Shown: positions 1 to 4,992, counted from the stretch's first letter. The stretch is 5,218 bases of DNA from an uncultured Collinsella sp. (GCA_900544205.1 UQUG01000093.1:1-5218); one strand, 5' to 3'. Translations and numbers: made by a program. The notes: a model not told the origin generated them from the letters alone.

Positions 1-480
1 GAGCTGATCGTGCATCCGCGCGTGCAAAAGGATCGCTATACGGGCTCGCCGCGCAAAGAGTATTATGGCGAGACGCTTGAGCGGGCGCCGTTCCCGGTAG
101 CCTATAACGGCGACATTTTTGACCTCGAGGACATGGATGCGCTGGTTGCTGCCTATCCCGACACGCGCCATGTAATGCTGGGCCGCGGTCTGCTTGCAAA
201 CCCTGCGCTGGCACGCATGGTAAACGGCGGCCCTGCCGCCACCGTCGCCGAGCTGCAACGTTTCCATGACACGCTGTTCGCGGCCTATGCAGAAGAGATT
301 GGCGGCAACGCGGTCTTTCGCATGAAGGAGTGGTGGTTCTACGCCAAGTGCGCTTTCGCCGATCCCGCCACCGTCCATAAGATCGTGCGCAAGACCAAGA
401 AGGTCGACGAATACCGCGCCGCCGTCGACCGCGTCTTCCGCGAGCAACCGCTCGCATCCGCAGCCCGCTTCCGCGGCTAG
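1..480 (+). CDS. tRNA-dihydrouridine synthase (Dus family), C-terminal part; 5' end outside window
   Basis: This is the last 159 residues of a flavoenzyme that reduces uridine to dihydrouridine in tRNA, using FMN and NAD(P)H in the cytoplasm. The frame is open from base 1 (ELIVHPR...), so the gene starts before the window and the GTG at 10 is an internal valine. Visible Dus landmarks are the IVHPR strand end (His5 and Arg7 of the fragment, matching the H-x-R FMN-contact motif), YNGDI, and VMLGRGLLANPAL, the glycine-rich phosphate-binding turn near the end of the TIM barrel. The remaining residues (about 75-159), including RMKEWWFYAKCAF, fit the helical tRNA-binding domain. The catalytic cysteine should lie upstream and cannot be checked. 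The gene ends at TAG 478-480 and converges on the glutaredoxin gene. The subfamily (DusA/B/C or other) cannot be assigned from this fragment. Confidence 0.9.
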   Translation, partial: ELIVHPRVQKDRYTGSPRKEYYGETLERAPFPVAYNGDIFDLEDMDALVAAYPDTRHVMLGRGLLANPALARMVNGGPAATVAELQRFHDTLFAAYAEEIGGNAVFRMKEWWFYAKCAFADPATVHKIVRKTKKVDEYRAAVDRVFREQPLASAARFRG

Positions 481-485
481 TTAGA

Positions 486-533
486 CATCGGGGACGTTCT
501 TTAGCGACTAGGCATTTAAGAACGTCCCCGATG
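486..533. repeat. Perfect 16-bp inverted repeat with 16-nt loop (REP-like or terminator hairpin)
   Basis: The arms 486-501 (CATCGGGGACGTTCTT) and 518-533 (AAGAACGTCCCCGATG) are exact reverse complements, with loop 502-517. The hairpin begins 5 nt after the stop codon of the dihydrouridine synthase gene. No U-tract follows on either strand, so it is not a classic intrinsic terminator, although it sits where a bidirectional one would be expected between convergent genes. From memory, the core GGGGACGTTCTT resembles dispersed palindromic repeats in other bacterial genomes, some linked to Y1 (REP-associated) transposases. That origin is an inference; the symmetry is directly seen. Confidence 0.8.
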
Positions 534-548
534 ACTACCCGCAAAAGC

Positions 549-603
549 TGTACACCAGCATCCAAAGATGTCGAAAAATGTCGACTTTGGATGCTGGTGT
601 ACA
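549..603. repeat. Perfect 19-bp inverted repeat with 17-nt loop
   Basis: The arms 549-567 (TGTACACCAGCATCCAAAG) and 585-603 (CTTTGGATGCTGGTGTACA) pair without mismatch. The loop 568-584 contains a 7-nt direct repeat, ATGTCGA, at 568-574 and 578-584, separated by AAA. The TCGA halves could pair to extend the stem. Read on the minus strand, the hairpin lies 47 nt after the glutaredoxin stop codon and is followed by a short GCTTTTGC stretch, so it may terminate that gene. Its length and exactness also fit a mobile palindromic repeat. The 604-650 stretch to the glutaredoxin stop shows nothing else recognisable. Confidence 0.8.
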
Positions 604-650
604 TGTTTGGGTCGTATGGGTTGGGGCCCTGGACGGACAGAGCGTGCGTA

Positions 651-896
651 CTAGAGCAGGTTTTCCTGCACCCACGCGATGATGTCGCTCGATTCGTAGA
701 GTGGTTTGCCGTCGATGAACAGGCAGGGAACCTGGCGTTTTCCGCCGACGGCGATGAGTATCTGTTCGGCATCGGAATCGGTCGAGATATTGCGCTCGGG
801 AATGGTCACGCCGTTATCGGCCAAAAAGTGCTTGACCTTTAAGCAATACGGGCAGCCGGTCATAACGTACAGCGCGAGCTCGTGATTAGTAGCCAT
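651..896 (-). CDS. Glutaredoxin-like thiol-disulfide oxidoreductase
   Basis: This 81-residue cytoplasmic protein is a one-domain glutaredoxin, the usual family size. It carries the dithiol active site CPYC at residues 15-18 (TGCPYCLKVKHFL). The cis-proline loop is QVP at 55-57, followed by CLFIDGKPLYESSDI, which matches the TVPxxFIDGxxxGGxxD region of the family, and the C-terminal helix is IIAWVQENLL. It would reduce disulfides in partner proteins using a low-molecular-weight thiol or a thioredoxin reductase. The start at 896 was chosen because GGAG (901-904) precedes it by 4 nt and the family homology begins there. An in-frame ATG at 935 would add 13 unrelated residues without a good ribosome site. 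It follows the XRE/TipAS regulator on the same strand with a gap of 111 nt, or 51 nt if the interrupted tail is counted, so co-transcription is possible. An NrdH-like role is an alternative. Confidence 0.9.
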   Translation of the reverse strand: MATNHELALYVMTGCPYCLKVKHFLADNGVTIPERNISTDSDAEQILIAVGGKRQVPCLFIDGKPLYESSDIIAWVQENLL

Positions 897-947
897 AGGT
901 CTCCAATCGGTTGAGGTTTTGATTGAAATACCCAAAGCCGCCGCGGT

Positions 948-1007
948 CTATGCGCGCGTCAACGAAGACTCGATGGCCTGGACCAGAAACGCCGTGGCTC
1001 CGGTGGC
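948..1007 (-). pseudogene. In-frame 19-codon tail of the TipAS regulator, separated by a TGA
   Basis: Directly after the TGA (1008-1010) that ends the regulator, the same frame continues for 19 codons (ATGATAFLVQAIESSLTRA) to a TAG at 948-950. The stretch GATAFLVQAI resembles the last helix of TipAS domains, where an aromatic/aspartate motif such as YYD is followed after about six residues by a Gly-x-x-x-Phe-Leu helix. The tail is therefore probably the original C-terminus, lost by a nonsense change, read through at some level, or cut by a sequencing error. The frame continuity is seen; the family match is from memory. Confidence 0.6.
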
Positions 1008-1775
1008 TCAGGGCTTGTCGTAGTAGTCAACAAAGCGCTGGTCGGCAAGATAACCGTGGGCGAGGCCCAGGTACGCCTCGTCTTGGGGCTCGCATCCCCA
1101 GTTGAGAGCAATCCAGCGACGATGCATCGCGACAAGCTTACGAGCCTCGTTGCTCTCTGGGTCGCCAATGCCCATGGCAATCGAGAGCTGGCCCAGAATA
1201 GCGCGTTCAAGTTCCTTCATGTCGTTCCATGTCTCGGGGTCCATGTCCAGCAACGCTTCGTTTGCTGCATCGATAGCCTCATCGCCGTAGCGCGCCCGCG
1301 CCTCGGCACCGTAGCGCGCCTCGTTTTCCTGCACGGTGCGCCAGCGCTCCAGTTGCGGCAGGACGGCGCCCATGAGCGAGACGGCTTCGTCGAGCGACAT
1401 GCCGGTGTTTTGTGCCAGGCGCGGGGCACAATCCTCAATCATTGCCTCCATGGTGGTGTCATAGGTGTACTTGCCGTGGTCGTAGCACCACTTGCAGTAA
1501 TGATCGGTCGCGGTGCCCGTGGCATCGGTGCCGCAGTCGTCGGGCGTGAGTATCATGCCGCAGCTCTGGCAATAGTGCTCAGGCATTTCGAGCAGGTGGG
1601 ACAGCGGTTCTCCGGTTACGGCGGCGATGAGCTTCATCATGTCGATGCCCGGTGTGACCTCGCCGCGCTCCCACCGGCTGATGGCCTGGCGTGTGACGAA
1701 GAGCTTAGCGGCAAGCTGCTCTTGGGTAAGGTGATGGGCGCGACGGACAGCAATGAGCTTTTCTGCAAAGGCCAT
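1008..1775 (-). CDS. XRE-family transcriptional regulator with zinc ribbon and TipAS-like C-terminal domain (possibly truncated)
   Basis: This is a 255-residue predicted DNA-binding regulator. Residues 1-62 form an XRE helix-turn-helix (LTQEQLAAKLFVTRQAISRW, about 16-35). Residues 67-117 match the putative zinc-ribbon domain found in such regulators: CQSC (C69, C72), a further C81, then YCKWC (C94, C97) and DHGKYTYDTTMEAMIEDC. Residues about 125-255 are helical and resemble the TipAS ligand-recognition domain (ERW, EARARYGDEAI, then YLADQRFVDYYD near the end). In known proteins TipAS binds thiopeptides and other drugs, usually attached to a MerR head rather than an XRE head. The start at 1775 is supported by AAAGGAG (1781-1787) 5 nt upstream. 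The protein stops at YYDKP while the same frame resumes after the TGA with a plausible last helix, so the C-terminus may be clipped. It is divergent from trmO and upstream of the glutaredoxin gene, which it may regulate. The ligand is unknown. Confidence 0.85.
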   Translation of the reverse strand: MAFAEKLIAVRRAHHLTQEQLAAKLFVTRQAISRWERGEVTPGIDMMKLIAAVTGEPLSHLLEMPEHYCQSCGMILTPDDCGTDATGTATDHYCKWCYDHGKYTYDTTMEAMIEDCAPRLAQNTGMSLDEAVSLMGAVLPQLERWRTVQENEARYGAEARARYGDEAIDAANEALLDMDPETWNDMKELERAILGQLSIAMGIGDPESNEARKLVAMHRRWIALNWGCEPQDEAYLGLAHGYLADQRFVDYYDKP

Positions 1776-1780
1776 AGCGG

Positions 1781-1787
1781 CTCCTTT
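1781..1787 (-). promoter_or_regulatory. Ribosome binding site of the XRE/TipAS regulator
   Basis: AAAGGAG on the minus strand, 5 nt before the ATG at 1775, is a near-ideal Shine-Dalgarno sequence and fixes this start codon. It contrasts with the divergent trmO gene, which has none. Confidence 0.75.
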
Positions 1788-1805
1788 CTGCTGGTTGATG
1801 GCTTA

Positions 1806-1834
1806 AGCATACGCGGCGGCAGGCGCCCTTCCAA
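1806..1834 (-). promoter_or_regulatory. Candidate sigma70-type promoter for the XRE/TipAS regulator
   Basis: On the minus strand TTGGAA (1829-1834) and TATGCT (1806-1811) are separated by exactly 17 nt; each matches its consensus hexamer at four of six positions. Transcription would begin near 1798-1800, giving a leader of roughly 23 nt that includes the AAAGGAG ribosome site. A perfect inverted repeat abuts the -35 box on its upstream side. Predicted by eye only. Confidence 0.5.
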
Positions 1835-1849
1835 GCAACCGTTGGTTGC
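1835..1849. promoter_or_regulatory. Perfect inverted repeat GCAACC-gtt-GGTTGC, candidate operator
   Basis: This 15-bp dyad has 6-bp arms and a 3-bp centre. It abuts the -35 hexamer of the regulator promoter and lies 54 bp upstream of the trmO -10 box. XRE-family repressors commonly bind short dyads of this kind next to their own promoter, so autoregulation by the adjacent regulator is a reasonable inference. The symmetry is certain; the function is not. Confidence 0.45.
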
Positions 1850-1903
1850 ACGACGGGGGACCGCGGCGAAGAATTGCGCGCAACGCTCCACGCCTCCATG
1901 CCG

Positions 1904-1917
1904 TACAATGACCGGCA
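1904..1917 (+). promoter_or_regulatory. -10 element and predicted transcription start of a leaderless trmO mRNA
   Basis: TACAAT (1904-1909) matches the -10 consensus at five of six positions. The discriminator 1910-1916 (GACCGGC) places the expected start site at A1917, which is the first base of the ATG beginning MEPIARIH. No Shine-Dalgarno sequence precedes either this ATG or the in-frame ATG at 1908, which lies inside the -10 box. The -35 region is weak: about 1881-1886, next to the palindrome TTGCGCGCAA at 1874-1883. Leaderless transcripts are common in actinobacteria. Confidence 0.5.
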
Positions 1918-2654
1918 TGGAACCTATCGCACGCATACATACCGACCTGCCGCAGAAGTTCGGCATTCCGCGCAACAGCTTTTTGGCGCCCCATCTGCAG
2001 GGACGAATCTTTTTTGAGCCGGAATTTGCCTCCAATGCAGCGGTTGAGGGCCTGGACTCCTTCTCTCACCTGTGGCTGCTGTGGCGCTTCGAAAACGGAA
2101 CGACCGGCGGCACGGCTAAGGATATTGCCGTCGACGCTAAAACGCAGGACAGGTCCGGCACCAACGCAAAATGGTCGAAAACCGTGCGCCCGCCGCGTCT
2201 GGGCGGAGCCGAACGTGTGGGAGTGTTTGCCACGCGCAGTCCGTTTCGCCCTAATCCCATCGGGCTCACCTGCGTCAAGCTTGATCGCGTGGAGCTTACC
2301 GACGATGGCCCCATCATCCATGTGTTGGGGGCCGACCTGCGCGATGGCACGCCCATCTACGATATCAAGCCTTACATTCCATTTGCCGACTGTCACCCGG
2401 ATGCGACGGGCGGCTGGATTGAGGATGCTCCGTGGCAAGAGCTCGACGTCGAGTTCCCGCAGGCGCTGCAGGATATGGTCCCGCCCGCAAAGCTCCCCGG
2501 CTTGGTCGAGGTCCTTCGCCAAGATCCACGCCGCGCAGGCAGCAAGCACGAGCCAAACCGCGTTTATCACTTGGCTTACGCCGGGCTCGACATATCGTTT
2601 GCGGTCGATGAAACCCAGCTAACCGTAGTTGCCGTCAACGACGCGCAAGACTAA
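1917..2654 (+). CDS. trmO: tRNA (N6-threonylcarbamoyladenosine(37)-N6)-methyltransferase TrmO (TsaA/YaeB family)
   Basis: This 245-residue cytoplasmic enzyme transfers a methyl group from S-adenosylmethionine to t6A at position 37 of tRNA-Thr, giving m6t6A. Family landmarks appear in order: FGIPRNSFL (15-23), EGLDSFSHLWLLWRF (44-58), and the signature VRPPRLGGAERVGVFATRSPFRPNPIG (90-116). Next come DLRDGTPIYDIKPYIPFAD (140-158) and a C-terminal domain with LRQDPRRAGSKHEPNRVYHLAYAGLDISFAV (200-230), the small RNA-side domain also present in E. coli YaeB (about 235 residues). The protein is full length and no signature residue appears to be missing. The start at 1917 was preferred over 1908 because the latter lies within the predicted -10 box and homology begins at EPIARIHTDLPQKFGIPR. 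The frame is open far upstream, but that part is antisense to the regulator gene and is not coding. It is followed after 111 bp by the PLP enzyme gene on the same strand. Confidence 0.93.
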   Translation: MEPIARIHTDLPQKFGIPRNSFLAPHLQGRIFFEPEFASNAAVEGLDSFSHLWLLWRFENGTTGGTAKDIAVDAKTQDRSGTNAKWSKTVRPPRLGGAERVGVFATRSPFRPNPIGLTCVKLDRVELTDDGPIIHVLGADLRDGTPIYDIKPYIPFADCHPDATGGWIEDAPWQELDVEFPQALQDMVPPAKLPGLVEVLRQDPRRAGSKHEPNRVYHLAYAGLDISFAVDETQLTVVAVNDAQD

Positions 2655-2754
2655 CCAGCCATTCGTCCGTACCCGTCAAATTAAGCGCCAAACCCCGCGC
2701 CAAAACCGCCCACGCTGGTGGACAATAACGCCTACCAAAACAATCACTTTGCAC

Positions 2755-2759
2755 GGGAG
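2755..2759 (+). promoter_or_regulatory. Ribosome binding site deciding the start of the MalY/PatB gene
   Basis: GGGAG lies 6 nt before the ATG at 2766. It supports that start rather than the in-frame ATG-like start at 2718 (a GTG), which would add 16 polar residues unlike the family N-terminus. Confidence 0.65.
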
Positions 2760-2765
2760 TTCAGC

Positions 2766-3980
2766 ATGAAATACGACTTTAGCTCGCTTATCGACCGCCA
2801 CGGCATGGACTCCATCGCCGTTGACTCCTGGGGCGAGATCCCCGGTATGGCTCCGAACGCACCCGACGAGGGCTTCGACCGCATTCCCATGTGGGTGGCC
2901 GACATGAATTTTGCCACGGTGCCCACGGTCCAGGAGCACATCATTCAGCGTGCCCAGCACCCCATGTTCGGCTATTTCAATCCGCGCCCCGAGTATTTCG
3001 ACCGCATCATCGAATGGCAGAGCCGCCGCAACGGCGTTGAGGGCTTGGCGCCGGAGCATATCGGCTACGAAAACGGCGTGCTGGGCGGTGTCGTGTCGAC
3101 GCTGCGCGCGTATGTCCAGCCGGGCGATGCGGTGCTGGTTCACAGCCCCACCTACATCGGCTTTACCAAGTCCATCGAGGCCGCGGGCTATCGCATTGTC
3201 CACAGCCCGCTTAAACTCGACAACCAGGGCGTGTGGCGTATGGACTTTGAGGACATGGAGTGCAAACTCGCCCAAAACCACATCCATGCCGCGGTGTTCT
3301 GCTCGCCGCACAATCCCTGCGGGCGCGTATGGGAGCGCGACGAGATAGAGCGCGCCATGGACATCTATCGCCAGCACGATTGCGTGGTGATCTCGGACGA
3401 GATTTGGTCCGATATCATCCTGCCGGGACACAAGCATATCCCGACGCAGTCGGTGAGCGAGGATGCCCGCATGCGCACGGTTGCCCTCTATGCGCCGAGC
3501 AAGACGTTTAACCTGGCGGGTCTGGTCGGCAGCTACCACATTATCTACAACGAGACACTGCGCGATCGCGCGTGCGCCGTGTCCAACAAGACTCACTACA
3601 ACGAGATGAATGTCCTCTCCATGCACGCGCTTATCGGTGCCTATCAGCCGCAAGGCTACGAGTGGGTGGACGAGCTCAACCAGGTGCTTGCCGGTAATAT
3701 CGAGTACTTCTGCAATTACGTGGACGAGCATTTTGAGGGCGTGTCCTATTCGCGTCCGCAGGGCACGTACATGGTGTTTCTGGACTGCACCGAGTGGTGC
3801 CGCGAGCATGGCCGCGATATTCAGTGGCTGCTCGACGAGGGGGCGCGCGTGGGCGTGGGGTATCAGGACGGCCGCCCGTTCCACGGGCCCTGCCACATTC
3901 GCGTGAATCTGGCGCTGCCGCTTTCGCGCGCAAGGGAAGCGTGCGACCGCTTGGACCGCTACGTTTTTAATGCACGGTAA
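2766..3980 (+). CDS. MalY/PatB-family PLP-dependent aminotransferase, probable cystathionine beta-lyase
   Basis: This 404-residue cytoplasmic fold-type I PLP enzyme is close to the usual family length of about 390-400. The N-terminus carries the MalY/PatB hallmark RIPMWVADMNFATVP (39-53). Other landmarks are GYFNPRPEY (69-77), ENGVLGGV (102-109), HSPTYIGF (126-133, with Tyr130 placed to stack on PLP), and SPHNPCGRVW (180-189, with Asn183). Further on are ISDEIWSDIILPGHKHIP (209-226, with Asp211 for the pyridine nitrogen), the Schiff-base lysine Lys246 in APSKTFNLAGL, and HIRVNLALP (377-385, with Arg379 for the substrate carboxylate). All expected catalytic residues are present. Members cleave C-S bonds of cystathionine or cysteine, releasing homocysteine or sulfide, pyruvate and ammonia; some have aminotransferase or regulatory roles (E. 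coli MalY). The gene is likely its own transcription unit, with a 111-bp gap upstream and a strong stem-loop downstream. The exact substrate cannot be read from the sequence. Confidence 0.92.
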   Translation: MKYDFSSLIDRHGMDSIAVDSWGEIPGMAPNAPDEGFDRIPMWVADMNFATVPTVQEHIIQRAQHPMFGYFNPRPEYFDRIIEWQSRRNGVEGLAPEHIGYENGVLGGVVSTLRAYVQPGDAVLVHSPTYIGFTKSIEAAGYRIVHSPLKLDNQGVWRMDFEDMECKLAQNHIHAAVFCSPHNPCGRVWERDEIERAMDIYRQHDCVVISDEIWSDIILPGHKHIPTQSVSEDARMRTVALYAPSKTFNLAGLVGSYHIIYNETLRDRACAVSNKTHYNEMNVLSMHALIGAYQPQGYEWVDELNQVLAGNIEYFCNYVDEHFEGVSYSRPQGTYMVFLDCTEWCREHGRDIQWLLDEGARVGVGYQDGRPFHGPCHIRVNLALPLSRAREACDRLDRYVFNAR

Positions 3981-3990
3981 GTGAGCACTG

Positions 3991-4032
3991 CATGCGGGGC
4001 CTTCTGCCAAGCCGGCTGGAAGGTCCCGCATG
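3991..4032 (+). terminator. Strong stem-loop after the MalY/PatB gene, probable terminator without U-tract
   Basis: The arms 3991-4004 (CATGCGGGGCCTTC) and 4019-4032 (GAAGGTCCCGCATG) pair over 14 positions, with one G-T wobble (3999/4024) and a 14-nt loop. The stem starts 10 nt after the stop codon. It is GC-rich and stable, but it is followed by GTAAAACG rather than a run of T. It could be a U-less terminator, an mRNA 3'-end stabiliser, or a repeat. Confidence 0.6.
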
Positions 4033-4076
4033 GTAAAACGTCTGTAACCATTGGGCGATCGACCGGTTTTGTTTGC

Positions 4077-4082
4077 TATTAT
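4077..4082 (+). promoter_or_regulatory. Candidate -10 element for the binding-lipoprotein operon
   Basis: TATTAT matches the -10 consensus at five of six positions and lies 40 bp before the ATG at 4123, in an AT-rich stretch. The best -35 candidate, TTGGGC (4051-4056), is 20 nt away, longer than usual. An alternative is TTGTTT (4069-4074) with TTTAGT (4091-4096) at a 16-nt spacing. A promoter is expected here because the preceding stem-loop separates this unit from the PLP enzyme gene. Confidence 0.4.
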
Positions 4083-4122
4083 TTCAGCATTTTAGTCTGT
4101 AAACAGGATCTTCTGGAGCTCG

Positions 4123-4992
4123 ATGAAAAGACCTCGCCGCTCGGTGTCCATATCGTTGTTTGTCGCGCTTGCAGTGGCGAGTGCCTTTGTCGTAGCGATA
4201 GCCAGCTGCTCCGGGTCGAATGGCAGAGCCTCGGTGTCTGCATCAAAAGGCCCGGACGCCACGCAGGTAAAGGACGACGACCTTAAGACGCTCAACGTCG
4301 GCAGTGACCTCTATCCACCGTTTGTGTATACCGACGAGTACGGCGATATCGTTGGCCTGGACGTCGAGATATTAACCGAGGCTTTGGCCCGCATTGGTTA
4401 CAAGCCAAAATACCAGATGATCGATTGGGAAAAGAAGAAAGAGCTGCTGGCGAGCGGCGAACTCGATTGTGTCATGGGCAGCTTTAGTATGACGGGTCGC
4501 GAAAACGAATATCGTTGGGCCGGCCCGTACCTTGCGAGCCGCCAGGTGGTCGCGGTCGATCCCCAGAGCGATATCTACACGCTTGCCGATCTTGAGGATA
4601 AGATCGTGGCGGTTCAGTCCACCACCAAGCCCGAGGGCATTTTGCTCAACCGCACAAATGAAAACGTTCCGCAGATCAAGGAGCTCTACAGCTTTTCGGA
4701 CGGTTCATATCTGAACCCGGCGCTCGTCGAGGGCCTGGTCGACGCTATCGCCGCGCATGAGTCCTTGCTGCTCACCTACGAAAAAGACTATGGCGTAACG
4801 TATCGCATTTTGGATGAGCCGTTGCTAGAGGTCGGTTTGGGCACCGCTTTCGATATCAACGATACGCGCGGCATCGACGTCAAGCTCACTCATGCCTACC
4901 AAGAAATGCTTGCCGATGGCACCATGGAACGCCTAGTGTCAAAGTACTTTGATGACCCTTCGCCATTTTTGAATATGGAGGGCCTGTCATGA
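4123..4992 (+). CDS. Family-3 substrate-binding lipoprotein (amino-acid-type periplasmic binding domain)
   Basis: This 289-residue exported lipoprotein has a basic n-region (MKRPRR), a hydrophobic core (about 8-25) and a lipobox-like IASC with the lipidated Cys29. A Ser/Gly-rich linker follows, then a two-lobed solute-binding domain of the SBP_bac_3 type (about 55-276). Landmarks are LNVGSDLYPPFVYTDEYGDIVGLDVEI (57-83), LDCVMGSFSMTGRENEYRWAGPY (114-136), YTLADLEDKIVAVQSTT (152-168), LVEGLVDAIAAHES (201-214) and DGTMERLVSKYF (265-276). Arg126 lines up with the arginine that holds the ligand carboxylate. The aspartate that usually binds the amino group, in the VDAxxxD motif, is His212 here. The start at 4123 has GGAG 4 nt upstream. 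The stop overlaps the next start (ATGA), so the two products are probably made together. No permease or ATPase gene is visible, so this may be a sensory ligand-binding protein rather than a transporter part. Confidence 0.88.
   Translation: MKRPRRSVSISLFVALAVASAFVVAIASCSGSNGRASVSASKGPDATQVKDDDLKTLNVGSDLYPPFVYTDEYGDIVGLDVEILTEALARIGYKPKYQMIDWEKKKELLASGELDCVMGSFSMTGRENEYRWAGPYLASRQVVAVDPQSDIYTLADLEDKIVAVQSTTKPEGILLNRTNENVPQIKELYSFSDGSYLNPALVEGLVDAIAAHESLLLTYEKDYGVTYRILDEPLLEVGLGTAFDINDTRGIDVKLTHAYQEMLADGTMERLVSKYFDDPSPFLNMEGLS
4977..4982 (+). promoter_or_regulatory. Ribosome binding site inside the lipoprotein gene for the downstream membrane protein
   Basis: GGAGGG lies 6 nt before the ATG at 4989, within the last codons of the lipoprotein gene. 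Together with the ATGA overlap it indicates translational coupling and confirms the downstream start. Confidence 0.75.

Noticed and set aside
10..12. GTG as a start of the first gene
   Set aside because: The frame is open to base 1, and the residues before and after form a continuous Dus barrel strand. It is an internal valine.
531..842. Plus-strand open frame starting in the first hairpin
   Set aside because: It runs through both inverted repeats and then antisense to the glutaredoxin gene. It has no ribosome site and no recognisable protein.
897..935. Longer glutaredoxin start at 935
   Set aside because: It adds 13 residues outside the family fold with no Shine-Dalgarno sequence, whereas GGAG precedes the ATG at 896.
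1056..1916. Upstream extension of the trmO frame to 532 codons
   Set aside because: This part is antisense to the XRE/TipAS regulator, crosses its promoter region and has no family similarity. TrmO homology begins at MEPIARIH.
1803..2570. Minus-strand open frame of 255 codons opposite trmO
   Set aside because: It is a shadow of trmO without ribosome site or domain, and it would run through the divergent promoter region.
2655..2765. Riboswitch, T-box or SAM-responsive leader before the MalY/PatB gene
   Set aside because: The gap is only 111 bp and shows no long stem, T-box motif or anti-terminator. A short direct repeat GCGCCAAA (2685 and 2697) is too weak to interpret.
2676..4031. Open frame of 451 codons on the minus strand opposite the MalY/PatB gene
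   Set aside because: It is the antisense of a clear PLP enzyme with all catalytic motifs. Its translation is rich in Ala, Val, His and Arg with no recognisable domain, typical of the shadow frame in GC-rich DNA.
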